In this document: piece after piece, positions 10,501-23,793 of the stretch | Layout of the letters: every line of letters begins with the position of its first letter | How positions within the stretch are numbered: position 1 is the first letter of the stretch | Assembly: GCA_947568835.1 (NCBI GenBank) | Contig: OX387604.1 | Location: forward strand, 17,451,076 to 17,515,075 | Length of the DNA: 64,000 bases | Origin: Protonemura montana | Lineage: Eukaryota > Arthropoda > Insecta > Plecoptera > Nemouridae | Reading direction: 5' to 3' | Made by a program: the position numbers and the translations under genes | The notes under the pieces: generated by a model | Seen by the model: only the letters and a program-made list of their open reading frames with translations | Databases searched by the model: none | What the model was told of the DNA's origin: nothing

Positions 10501-13500
10501 GATTGTGGGCAGCAAAGAGCCCAGTTGTCAGGGGTTTGGAATGTTGGTAAGACAATGGACGATAAGTCTGCAGCATCGGGTTGGTAGCATAGCCGCGATC
10601 ACACAGCTGCGATAGGCTCGGGTTGGCTAGCTTGTGCCGAATCACGTTCGCGTATAGCTTACCTCCCATTTGGGTGTAGCGGCCAGCAGCATGGCTCGAA
10701 TTGTTTGAACGGTCGTGGCGGCTCAAGTCGCAGATCGACTGACTGTTCTTAAGCGTTGAGCGGAAGCCGACCTACGGGAAAGACGGTGGTTAGTCAACAG
10801 ACAATCTTAAACAATCTCCAAGACAGTACACATGCACTTCCACTCAAAGTCCCAAGCACCCACCGTCTCTCTGCTAATCAAAGTGAACAGTCAAGTTATT
10901 CCCAGCACTCCCTCCAAAAAATTTCTCGGAGTACACGTCACTCCCACTCTCGACTGGTCCACACACATCCAAAATACCTTCCTCAAAGTCAAAAGTAGCT
11001 GCTTCCTTCTTCGCCGCCTCAAGCCCATAGTTAGTCTTTCCACCCTCCGCACCGTCTACCACGCCCATCTCCACTCCCACCTGTCCTACGGTATCCTGTT
11101 TTGGGGCATCGCTCCAGCGGCCTATAGACTATTTGTACTGCAAAAACATGCAATTAGAATAATAGCTGGCATATCACGCAGAAAGACTGCCAAACCTCAT
11201 TTTACCAACCTCTGCTTACTTACCCGGACCTGCACTATCATCCAAGTAGCCTGCACTTTGCCTGGATCCATCCCGAGCTCTTTATCCTAAACTCCGATAT
11301 CCACAAATACCCCACTAGACAAAGCAACGCGCTAAGAGTCCCTGCCCATTCCCACTCTTCATTTGCACTGTCCTCTACAACAAACTCCCTAGTAATATAA
11401 AAACTCCCCAACCACGTCCTCATTTAACCACACCCTAAAATTCTACCTTGCAGATTACCCCATTCTACACCTTACGTGAATACCTCAATCCTAACCCACT
11501 CCTCTCCTCTCCCTCCCCTCCCCTTTCACAAACCATGATGTAAATAATGTAAAAAATGTGATCTTTGTAAATACTCTACATATATTTATAGATTTATAGA
11601 TAACGGACGATGCCTACACAATTACTATGTAAATGTCTATAGGAAAATAAAAACAAATACAAAACAAGGGCAATCTCGAGTCCTCGAGTGGATCACGGGC
11701 CTGGATAGAATAGCCTGGTAGGCTTAATAGACTTACGCTGCTAAGCTGCCTACGCGTGTGCTCAATGCGCTTGCGCAGCTCGTCGCGCTTACTTTCGGCC
11801 TCGCCCTCACCACGAGTCATTCGTGCTGCGCTGATCACGGCTGAATTTCGCGCTGAATGTCTTGCTGAGATGCTTCCGCCTGCAGTTAAGAGATGCCACA
11901 TTAAAATGCGGCCTCAAGCTGCATAGTGATAAACAGGAATTTTGTTATATGGTCAAGCAAATTTATATGTACGAGCATACTGCACCATGTTAAAACCACA
12001 GGCAATCACAATTAGGTAAATTGAAAGCTTCAACTAGACCTGAGTGGCTGAGAGCCTTCTAATATTGTATCCATGTAAAAAGTTCAATATCTGTAATTAC
12101 TAATCATCAATTGGAATAATAATAAATTAATTAAACAAAATAAATTAAATAAGCATTGCAATGGAACATTTTTGTGGACACGACATAAACCAAAACTCTG
12201 CAATAAAGTGCCTACTTTTTAATCACTCCATATTGGCTCTAGTCCCTTACCTGGATCTTTGGTGGCCGGCTCTGCATTGGGTAGCGATTGGAAAGCGCTG
12301 ACCAGATATTTTTCCCTGCGCCGGAACTGCTCCAAGCTCTCGGTGCTCACCGACAGCGCTGAAGAGAGCTCGGCTGGTTCGTTAGCCCCAGGCGTTGATG
12401 CTTCATCTTCTTCGTCTTCCTCACTGTCTTGCGAGCCAGACACCTAGCAAAGAGCACACATCAAGCGAAATCAAGGAATTTTTTATTGCAGGTCACTCTT
12501 ACACCTCAGGACATATATTTGCTAGCCTGATGAATTGCTAGCCTGATGCATACCGAAGTGGAGACTGTGATGTGGGGCATTTCGGGCATCAGCCGGTCAG
12601 CACGCTTGTTTTTCATACGTCGTTGCGAGCGTCGCAGTTCTTCTACGTCCATTGCATTTACTGTGAACTCACTGGAAATGAACAAAAAAAAGCTGACCAA
12701 CAAACAAACAATACTCGGCAACACTGTTCCATAGGCTTCGTTGGAGCCACAAAATAGTAGCAAATATCACTACACTAGGATTAATTTGAGTTTGCTACTT
12801 TCTGGGGTGCTTGTACCAACCTAGAAAACATGGTACCATGATGCTACTGTTAGCTACCCGTTTTAAAAGCAGAAAAAAATGTTTTGCTTTGGTTGAAACA
12901 TTTAATAATTTCAGTAAAAATAAATATTTAATGAAAATCAATCAATAATAATCAACCAACGATCAAATTTATATATTTTGGGTTACTTTTCACTTTTATC
13001 AGATTTGGCATGCACCCAAGCTTGCAGACCACTCTTTGGCAGCCATTGCTAGAATCCGCTAGTGTACGGTAGGTATTTAGCAGAAGTCACCAAGACTTTT
13101 AGTTTAGTTTAGTTTTAGTTTTAGTTTTGTAGTTTTGTAGTTTTTTAGTTCTTATTTTTCAATAGATTTAGTTTCCCAAAAATAATTTGATCAATTCACA
13201 AAGAATTTAAATACAAGATGTATTGTTCCTTCATAATTTTCTGGTACATTTTCAAACTCCCTAGTGAAGACTAGCTTTATTTTGCATTCAAAAGTTGCCA
13301 ACATGTAGTTAGTGACTTCCGAGTCCACCAGGCTGTGGCAAAGTAAGGCTAACGCGACTGTATGTTCATAGGTCTAGTCTGAAGCCCAGCATTAGTGTTT
13401 AGCTTTCTACAGAGCAAATGAGCCTCTCACTTGTGGAGCAGTGATCATTACTTGAAAGCGCTTGCGGCCGTCCTTTTAAACAAACTTTTACAAAAAAATT

Positions 13501-16500
13501 ATTTCAACTGAAAATATCAATACATATATATCAATTGATGAGGTTAACATTATTAAAGATTAATTGAGTAAGGTTTAACATGTTGGAAACACCTGTTCTC
13601 GTGAGATCATAGAAGTTTAGCAACACCGCACTGGGTCAAGTATTGGATAAGCGTTGGGAGAGAGTTTTGAAGGATGAAAGTTAGTATAGCAACTGCATTT
13701 GCCTAGCTCGTCAGCAGCAGAACAGCAGGAGTTTGTCGAAGAATCCTATTGTTTGTGTTGTACCGTCATTCGGAAGGGACATTCGCGAGGGTTGGAAGGG
13801 ACCTGAGGTCCCCTTCCTGCATTTCAGCAGGAGTAGGCTACATGCTGGCATCCTACCCTCTGCCCCCTTCTAGCCTCAGTTTGGTAAGTTCATATTCATC
13901 ATCATCATTGCCCACTCATTCACCTACGCAGGCAGGGCCTTTTGCCAAAAAATTCTGTCATTAAACCCCACAAATCAGTAAACCAGTCTCAAGTGCAAGT
14001 AATCCCTTGCTAAGTGTACAACATACATCCCACAAATCAATTGCTGCAAAATTTTGTTTCACCAGTCAATAGTCAATCTGAGAAATTACCTAGGTGACCT
14101 AGGTGATATCCACTAGCAATGATGGTAGGTACAAAAATGGTTCTCAGGTGGATTGTATTGAACATTGTACAGTTGCAGAAAATGCTGTAAGTGCATTTAA
14201 GCCTGTAGCACAGTTTCGTAAAATATAGACCGCAGGTTTACCTGCCAGTCTCGTCGTTGGCTGGGTAGTACATGACATGGTCGCGCTCGTCGGAAAAGCT
14301 TTCGTCGTCACCATCATACTTGTACTTCGGACGAGCACCGGGCCGCGCATCTGGGTACTGTCGCAGCGTTTCTGTGCCACTGTCAATTGAACTGTCCTTC
14401 GAGCCACCACCGTCAGAGTCCAGCCGCTTGTCTATAAAACAAAAGCAGCCGGTCAGGCTGGGAGGGGGGTAGTTGCCAAATTTTGATCACACGTTTTATT
14501 GTTGGCTGTTTTTAGCACAGGCAGTACACACGGAAGAAATTTTAAAATTTATTACAAAGCTGTCTGAGCTGGCAGTTAAGGACTGTTATCTGAAAAATGT
14601 TTTTTTTCCATCCTAACCTAGCTAAACTGATAAATACTAACCATACACCCGACATGATGTGCTTTTTGGTGTTGCTCTATATTGAATTTTTCAGCCCTTA
14701 AAAGGGCAACAGAGCAACACAGAAAAACACTTAGTATCACTTACCAAAGGCTCTAAAAACCTCCGCCAAATTGAACAATAACCATTCATCAAAGCAATCA
14801 AAACTCAAACCTGATATGTGAGATATCCTAAAGCAACTATTTGTTTATACAATTATTTAAAAGGCAACTAAGAGAATAGAATACAAAACTTACTAACAGT
14901 GCTATTTTCAAATAAAAATCTCATTAGCAAAGGGAGTAATTTACAAAGGTATAACGTACCTTGGTGTGGGAATGGAATGATCGTCTCCTCATCATACACG
15001 CTCTTGACGGAAATTCCGGCGCTGGGGCCAATACGTTGTGCCCAGCGGCCACGCGGCAGCTCCACCGCAGTTGGCCGCGTGTCTGTTTGTCCACGCTCTG
15101 TTTGTTTGGTCGCCCACAAAGGAAGCTCGGCAGCGCTCAACCGGCAATCTTCCTCCACGTTTGCATTACGGTCACCCAGCTCAGATCCCAGCGAGGCAAA
15201 CTCGTTATCCAGATGGCCATTGTGCGTTGGTATGCGTCTGAAGCACATGTCGACATGGTCATCAGGTGTCTCCGGGGCTAGGTGCATTGCTTTTATAAGA
15301 AACTATTTTGCGATGGACCTAGATATGAAGTTGTTAACAACTAATAGACTACTAGAATAGCTTTTCTTATAAGAACAGACCTCCAACCATATGGCATGAG
15401 CTTCACCTTTGGCGCATGGCAATACTGCAAACATAAGGGATCCTGTCATTTTAAAACTGACAACTAACAATACCACACGACCAGAGTAATAGCCTAGGCA
15501 AGTGGCCACATAGTGACATCATACATGGAGCTTACTGCCAAACAGAGGATACGTATTTTTATTATTTTTTATTTTGCCAACGAGATATTTCGTCGATTGG
15601 TGTTCTTGACACTGTAGATAAATCCTGAAAGCAAACCGGTGGCTTCCTATAGGAATTCACTCATATCATTTGTGGTAGACCAACTGCTGTGAGGTGCAAA
15701 AATCCTAACAGGTATCAAGTTGCCTCTATGCTTAAAAGTTCCTTCTTTGTTAGCTAGTTTAAACGGAATATTTCTTGAAAATGGCAAACACCAAACTTGA
15801 CATGAAACGTTAAGATTCATTCAAGGCAAATATTTGTGGCCAGTTATAAAATTTACCATGACACGCTCAGCTGATTGGACTGTTAATTTTAATGCCAGGT
15901 TGTCCTGCATTTCCATCTGCCAGGGACATGGGACGAATATTGCCACAGGGAAATGTTGACAGTTCAAGGTTATTTAAGTAATATGTGGCCACCTGAGATA
16001 AGTGCTACCTTCCTTCAATATCCAAGCAACAAGAGTAGGAGGATAGGGTAACCCAGGAAACCATTACTCCAATACGGAATACATATTTGTGGACAAAAGA
16101 TCCATTCCATACACCTTTATTTTTGACTGCCTACCATACAAGAAACCATAATTATTTTGTCTTTCCTCATTAACAATCCTCTCTCAACCTTAAAAAAATA
16201 TTTCACCCGTGCAACTGGCTAAATAAATGTAATTTACTTATTTATGAATGAATGAATGAATGTATTTTATATATTAGATTAGCTATCAAGCATGATATCA
16301 TAGGAACAAAAATAGGAACATATAAAAATTGATTAACTGTAGAACGATGCAATTTACTGTTCCTGACTTATTGACAAAAGAAATCATTTCATAGTATAGA
16401 GAGGTAGATTGAGAGTTAATAGCCAACCCTTTATTGTAAATACTATTGAGAACGTAACTTTCCAGTGGTTCCAACCAAAAGAGAACTAATAAATGGCCAG

Positions 16501-19500
16501 GTATTTATCCCCTGCTCACCTTCCAGCTCGAGCCGCCTGCTGAGCGAGGCGGGCCTGCATGGTTACGACCATGTCTCTTGGTAGACGCCACACAAAGATG
16601 CAGCCATCCCCAGAAGCCGATATCAGCCGACGGCAGTCGTTGGTGAATCGCAGTCCTGTGACCAGCTCGGAGTGTCCAAACATTGTCGCCATCAGCTCGT
16701 TCGAGTAGTAGTCATAGATGCAAAGGGTTTTGTCTGTACAGCTGGTGGCTGCATAGATGCCGCTGCTATCTAGTACCACCTGCGAAAACAGTCAAAAACT
16801 TTAATTGATGCTTTTTTCTATGAGAACTTGGTTGCAATACTTAATTTCTTTTGCTGGTCTTTGCTTCTATCTGAAGTTGGTTACTACCTCGACAATGTAA
16901 CTGACAGTAAAAAGTTTGAAAAATTCATAACAATTTGATGACATGACAAGAGATTTGAAGAGGAAATAAGGAAGCACAACCAACTAAGATGAAAATGGTA
17001 ATTTGCAAAAGATGAAGGGAGGTGCACAGTTGTGGCTGGTGGCTTGTTCACACCAGTGTAGGATTATCTGCCCTTATCACGTTTTTTTGTTGGTCTTTAG
17101 CAATTTAAGCCATTGTAAGCATTTATCAAAACCACTCATATGCAACCAATTACAAAATGAGCCCTAAGCAGCAATCAACAAATCATTTGTAGAGCTTTTT
17201 TCCAGATTCTTGAATATTGAAACATTTGACAGATGCTAACATCTAGTAGCATCTATCAAGGCATCCAAAACACTGTTATTTGTAAAATAATCTATAATTT
17301 AAACATACATGCGAGTCAGGGCAGGGTTACAACATTGATTTCAGGACCTCCAAGCTTACTAACCTTGATTAGTGAGCCCTCTTCTCCGACAGACCCGCGG
17401 AAAGTCTTGCTGTGTTTTCCGCTAGCAGCGCTGTACACGCGAACATTGCGGTCTTGGCACGCCGTTAGCACGTGCTTTTGTCCGTGGTCAACTTCCATAT
17501 CGTAGAGCGTGCTCTTTCCCGCCGCGTTGTGCCCACGAGCAAACTCGCACTGTAACCGCAACCGGTAACGTCAAGATGTGACTTAGAAATTGCAAGTGTA
17601 GGCAAACCTGTGCCCAAATCATTTCCATCAACATCTGTGTAACTATTATATTATTGCTAACATGGTTAACAAGGTCTAAGCTGACAAGTCAAACATACCA
17701 ATTTTTAAAATTTTAGTAAAAAATAATGCCAGTTTGTTTCCTTCTTCCCCACAAAGTTACACGTAAATCAAGGGTTCGCAGTGCATGTGCCAGGCCCAAT
17801 ACAAAAAAATACAATCCACAAGTAGTGGAGTGTGCCCAGAATTAATTGGACTAGCCATGCACAACTTTCATAACAAGTGACATGAACTATTCCGATGGCC
17901 ACAATAATATATTCCAATCAAAACTGTGAGGTGCCAAAGGTATTGCATTGTATTTGCAAATGATATTTCAAGATATTGAAGACATGCAAAGAGTGAGTAA
18001 TGACAACAAACCAACAAGAATTTTATTTTATTGGCAGAAGTATTTAAATGTTTATCTAAATATCTAGCCAGGCCAACCCACCATAACATTCAATACATAT
18101 CCAGTATTTAGTTCAATCAATTTATTGACAACCGATTGAATCAATCGAAACCAATATTTAAACAACTCACGGCTTGCAGCTGCCGGAAGATGATGGACTT
18201 GTCCGCTCCGCATGACACCATTTGCAGCTGGTCATGAGCATTGCCGTTGAGGAAACGGACAGCGGTAATGGAAGACGAGTGGTCGTCAAGAGTTTGCATG
18301 AAATCGTAGCCCTGGTCGACGTTGAAAACGTGTATGAGGCGGTCGCGACTGGCGGAGGCAAGCAGCCGCAGACTGCTGCCTGCAGGAGAGAACTCCAAGC
18401 AGAGCACCTCTGCATCATGGGCTTCGATCCGGCAAAGCTCGGCTAGACGTTCAAGCTCGTGCACGCGCACATTGCCAGACCTGCGCAAATATGTGCCCCA
18501 AACGTATTTACGAGTACACTTTTTCTGATGTGGCCACGAAAGTGTTTTCAGCAGTTTAGGATTGAAGTTTACCCAGGGTGAACATTGTGAAGTTGTGGCT
18601 TTAATAGGTCTAGATGTCCTTAAACGGAGTTTCCCAACTCTAAAACGGTCTAAACTCCCAAACGGAGTTTTGACAACGAAAGACCTTGATGAGAATAAAT
18701 ATCAGCGTAAAAAGAACTGTTCAAACTTCAACGTTGATTGCTTGGGGGTAACAAGTTTTTACCCTCTGAAAGTATTCCTGTCAGTCAAGTTTTAAGCACA
18801 GTATTTTTTTAAGTACAACAAATACTCGATTCCCAGAGAGAAACCTTTAAAATTTCTCCAAATAATTTTTGTGTCCGAGTTTTCTAAGTAGTTCTCTTAT
18901 CTGTGTGAACTTCAAAGATTGTGACACTAGGCTGTGTTTTACGAAGCCGCAGAACAAGGACAACACACCCACCTGTCTCCAGAAGCCAGGTGTTTTCCAT
19001 CGGGACTGATGCGTATCGATCGCACCCCGTTCCTCCCGTCGTAGCTTCCTTCCACCTTCGAGTCAGACTGGTCTTTCAAGTGCGTCAGCTCAGGGTCGAT
19101 GTAAAGCACTTTTAACAATTCCTGCACGAAAGGTATCAAAGTTAGCGCTGTGCTGGCATGACAGTAGCTCCACACAAGAAAGGAAAGAAATGGCACTTAG
19201 GGTGTCAAGGTCTCTCCATTATTGAAATAGCGAATTTTGGTTCTTCTCTGAATATTGCATTGATCCCATTCATCTGCACTGGTTGCAGAAACAAATCATC
19301 ATGCTAATCTGGTCAAATCGAAAATATATGTGATGTGGTTATAATGCCTCGAGAGAAATATGCAGCTGATAAATTCAGAGTTCTTCTTTTCTCTACCTCT
19401 AGCAAACCCATTAACACCACAAAGATGTCAGCACTCACATTACTGTAGATATTGCGCTGATATGCAGAGCCGGTGGCGCTCTCCAGGTGGTCGAGGTTCC

Positions 19501-22500
19501 ACACGCGAACTGTGTCGTCGGAAGAACATGTCACAAAGCTCCCAGGCGGAAGCAACAGTTCTGACCCATTCTCCGGATACGTTTCGACGCCCCAAATGCA
19601 AGCGCTGTGATGCAGGAATGAATGTGCCTTGCCCACCTATAAAAACACAGATGCTTTACATATTATCATGTATAATTATTAATTACTGATTAATAAAAAC
19701 CTATTAGTTTGTTCTTTTGCTATTTGCATTGAAGATATGTTACGAAATTTACCATGGCATTGATTAATTAGACAGTATATTTTGATCACTTGTAAGCGAG
19801 TTGCTAGGTACAACCAACATTGCCAATAAATATGCAAGTACGCTCCAAATATCTACCAGGCCAATGATTGTTTAACCGTAACACATTGAAGATTTGAACG
19901 TACCCTTTTGATGTCCTCCACGTCCCAGACGTAGAGGCTGTGGTCGTTATAGACGCAACTGAGCTTGTTGGCGGAGCTATCGTACGCTAACGCCACCACA
20001 TCCGGGTAATGTGCGTTTCCTGAGTTAGCGCCCATATGGCTGAAATACAAAAGAGCATTGCTAGTGACCAATTTACCTGACATACTTTGGTCTAGCAGTC
20101 AAGTTGCAACATCTGAATTGCCACAGAGGAGACAATTTAATTCACAGCACATATTCATAATTGATACGCAGCTTTGGATGATTATGAATAATGACAGTAA
20201 TTTTAAATTTGCATTTCTCAGTCCAAGGCACGTCAGGCAGCTATAACTTTCTTGCACAGAGCAGTCTATTCCAACTAAAAAAAGTCGTGAAAGGTAAAAG
20301 TTTTTTTAGAGATTTGTAACCGTCAGTGAGGTTAGACCAAGGAAATTTCATCAACAGCAAAGAAAAAGTACTGGTGCGATCTGCTTTCCATAAAAGTCAC
20401 AGCAAAACAGGTCTTAATAGACAAAAAAGTTGGCAAAAACATATTATAAATAGAAACCATTACAAGCCACTGATCACCTTTTTTTAATCAGCACCAAAGA
20501 CCAGTTTTTATACCAATTGCAAAGTTGCATGGAAACTCAAATTCAGATTTATTCACACTCCGTAGGGTTGCACTGACCTGATCGTGAGACCTTGTGCGAC
20601 ATCCACACCGAGATAATGTGTACGAGGAAGAGTGGTGATGAACTGGAGGGTGGAAGGTGAGAAGCACCGCACTATGCCTTCAGCACAGCCGATGAAAATG
20701 TACTTTTCTCCCACGACCATACAGTTTGCACTCGTCGTCTGAAATGGACAAGCGGTTTTTACCTGTCAACCCAGTCTACCTTCAAATAAAATAAGTAACA
20801 TTTTAACTTGAGGCAAATACCATTTTGAGAATAGGTTTCCAGGTATCGGTCATTTCTCAGTTGTGCACATTTAAGAGTTACGAATGTCGTGTTCGGTACT
20901 CACCCTGAGCTCGACCCACTTGTCGAGCAAGCGGCGGTTGTTGAACTCGCAGAGCAAGCCAGATCTTGTCACCGCGTAAGTTGAGTCACCCTTCTCTCCT
21001 CGGCCACAGCCGACATCGCAGAAGTGGTTGTTGCGTTGCTCTCCCAGGATGGCTGACCTGCCCATCAAAGGCACCGCCTCTTTGTACTGGAACAAAGTTA
21101 ACTCGGTGCATCAGATGTCAGCATTTTTCGTTTTGTTTAGGTCGTTTTCTCCTCATTCTTTTCACTGCATGCTAGCTGACATATCTCAATCCAACCTACG
21201 CTTGATATAAGTTACTCAAATCAATGTAGCTCTACAATTCTCCTTCTGGCGTTAAAAATACTTGGGTTGTAAAGACAATTACTCTTTCAAACATCTATCT
21301 CAAATGGGAAATAAATTTCTTAATCTATCGAATTTAGTGAGTTTCTTCGAAACACACTATTGAAGGCACTGATATGGAAGCAGAGTATTTTTTTGTATTG
21401 CTCCTCAGTCAAGAAGGATTAGGTTATAAACAGCCGAATGCTGGACTGTTCACACTAGCATTGAAAAATTGATCTTGCCTGTGAAAACCTATGAACATAT
21501 GAACGACAACCAACTTCCAACAAATCATGAAAAAGTGAAAAGAAAACAATGCCCATGGAGTACTTTTACTCACCTTTGCTGATCGTGCATGTTCCAGATA
21601 CCAGAACTTGACATGGCGATTTCCTACGGTGACGAAGTAGCTGCCGTTCTCAGCAAACGAGACAGCCTTGACCCGCGCAGAGACTTTATTGGACGCGAGC
21701 TTGACACCTTGGCGCCAGTCCCAGACATTGACAATCATGTCGTGCTGGCTGCCGACCGATACCAAGTGTTTGCCACTTGGTGAGAAGGCCTGTGGAAAGA
21801 ACAAGTGTGAATTCAGGTGCTTACTTCGTCGTCTGTTTAAGAAATGATAATACCCGCTGGAATTAAACAGTCAACAAGCACCTGGAGCAAATATTAAAAT
21901 ATGATAATTATTATATATCGCTTTGAAAGTAATTTTACTGCACAAGCCTAGAGATTTTTTGTGGTATTTTTAAAACTTTGCATGAAGCATGTCATCAGAC
22001 TGACCGTAAAGTGCGCACTTTCAACATTCGCACAAAACTCACCACACAAACAACGCCGAACTTGTGACCAAGAAGCTCTGCCAGCTGAGTTCGTGTTTCT
22101 TGCAGGTCCCATACCCGCACAGCGGGCAAGTGTCCCACCTCCCCGGTCGCAAGGAAGCGCCCGTCCGCGCTGAACGACAGGCATGACACGGTTTTGCGTG
22201 ATGCATTTAGCAGGTGACTCTGTCTGCCGCGTCTTGCGTCCAGCAGTACCACCGTGCATCTGCCAGACAAAAGCTTGTGTGGTGAGATGATCGTAAGTTG
22301 GCGGCAGCAAGGTTAAAATACTAGGGTCGAATTTGTGATTGAAGGACATTAGTTCTTGTGTTCAAGTATCCAGTCTTAACACAGCTCAATGATTGCCATA
22401 GCTATAAAATTTTGAAACATAGGCAAACATCAACGTGGCTGTGCTGGAACACAGCCACATATCACAACACAGCTTCAGCCAGAAAGCTGTAGAAAATACA

Positions 22501-23742
22501 CCATTTCAGTCCTGGCACCTCGTGTCTAATAATTGGGGCTGGCTTTAAATGGCAGAAAAATGTCGAGATTTTGCAAAAACTTAATAAGGCATTCCCTGAC
22601 ATTTGCACGCGTAATTTGGAAACTGCAAGCTGAAAAAGCAAAAAGTTTTGCTGTTCATAGTAATCAGTTTTAGAAAAAGATCTTTTCAATCAGCCCACAA
22701 TAGTTACTGGTAAATAGGAAAATGGTATTAGGGGGAAAATATGCACAGACCCGCTTTTATATTCAACCACCGAGGCCTTATAGTCCACCCACCTACTATT
22801 CACAAAAACAAACATTTCAGTAACACCAATAACAAAAATAGAGTAATTTGAGTTACATTCTATCATCTGCTCCAGGGAATGGTGTATATCCAATTTGACC
22901 ATTTGAACAAATTTGAATTATGCTTTACACTATTGGTACTTTAAATATGGTTTCTTCACTTTGAAAACCATCGCTGGAATAAAACACGAACCCAATAATT
23001 TGCTTTTGTGAAGAGGTGGAAACAAGAACAACACTATCTCACCCACTCATTTACACCTCCATAATAATTCATAAAACATTTCAATCTAAAATGAGGCTCA
23101 TTTCTGGGTAAAGTTTTCCATATTTCATATAATCTAGTAAGCAATAACACTTTCATTAATGAAAGCAGTGTTACTAGTAAGTTAGTAACACACATCTGCA
23201 CACGACAAGGTGACAGTTTGGTCATGCTGGTGGGCTTGGGAGTGATTAGTAAGCTTTTAGTTGAGAGGACCTGTGCATGACAAAACATCAGTTTTTGTTT
23301 TGTTGTGGATGCTGGGACTATCTAAATCACTTTTTGTTTGTCATTCAAGGGGTCTCTGCATTCAGTGCTTGTATTACTAGAAGCAAAAGTAGCTGGTGAC
23401 CAATTTCTGGCAGTTGGAAAGCCAGTCAAAATCCCAGCCCAGTTGCAATGCCTGTTGCTGGGAATGCAACTGCATGAAGGAGTGCTACACCTGTAGCGGG
23501 GAGAAGACTTACCCTGCAGGGTATGCCAGCAGCTCCGTTTGGGGGTGACAGTCGAGGGCCGCATTGCAGGCGACAGTCAGTCCCAAAACACGTTCAAGCT
23601 TAACCTGCAAGAACAGAACATTTCGAGGAGTAAATTTTTAGTTTTTATCAACCCACCATTAAAAGAACTGCACACAACTGTGGGGTGATTGCAACTGGAA
23701 GATAGAGGGGGGCGTTTATGTTGCAAGAGACGTTTATGTTGT

Positions 23743-23793
<51 letters not shown>

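Larger units (their letters stand above)
11737..15289 (-). other. Linker exons 13-17 of the WDR62/MAPKBP1 gene
   Basis: Residues about 730-1037. Family landmarks are ELPLWATK followed by [11 protein letters not shown] and SVKSVYDEE (vertebrate LPLWAKR...GRWAERA). Next come a Ser/Asp-rich stretch ([19 protein letters not shown]), a basic helix ([20 protein letters not shown]), a highly acidic run ([17 protein letters not shown]), the conserved [20 protein letters not shown] helix, and [20 protein letters not shown]. Exon 13 has two candidate acceptors: CAG at 15240-15238, in phase with exon 12, and AG at 15291-15290, which gives a longer open exon (to 15289) in the same frame but out of phase with exon 12. 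I use the first. The intron before exon 18 carries the LINE fragment. Confidence 0.8.
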
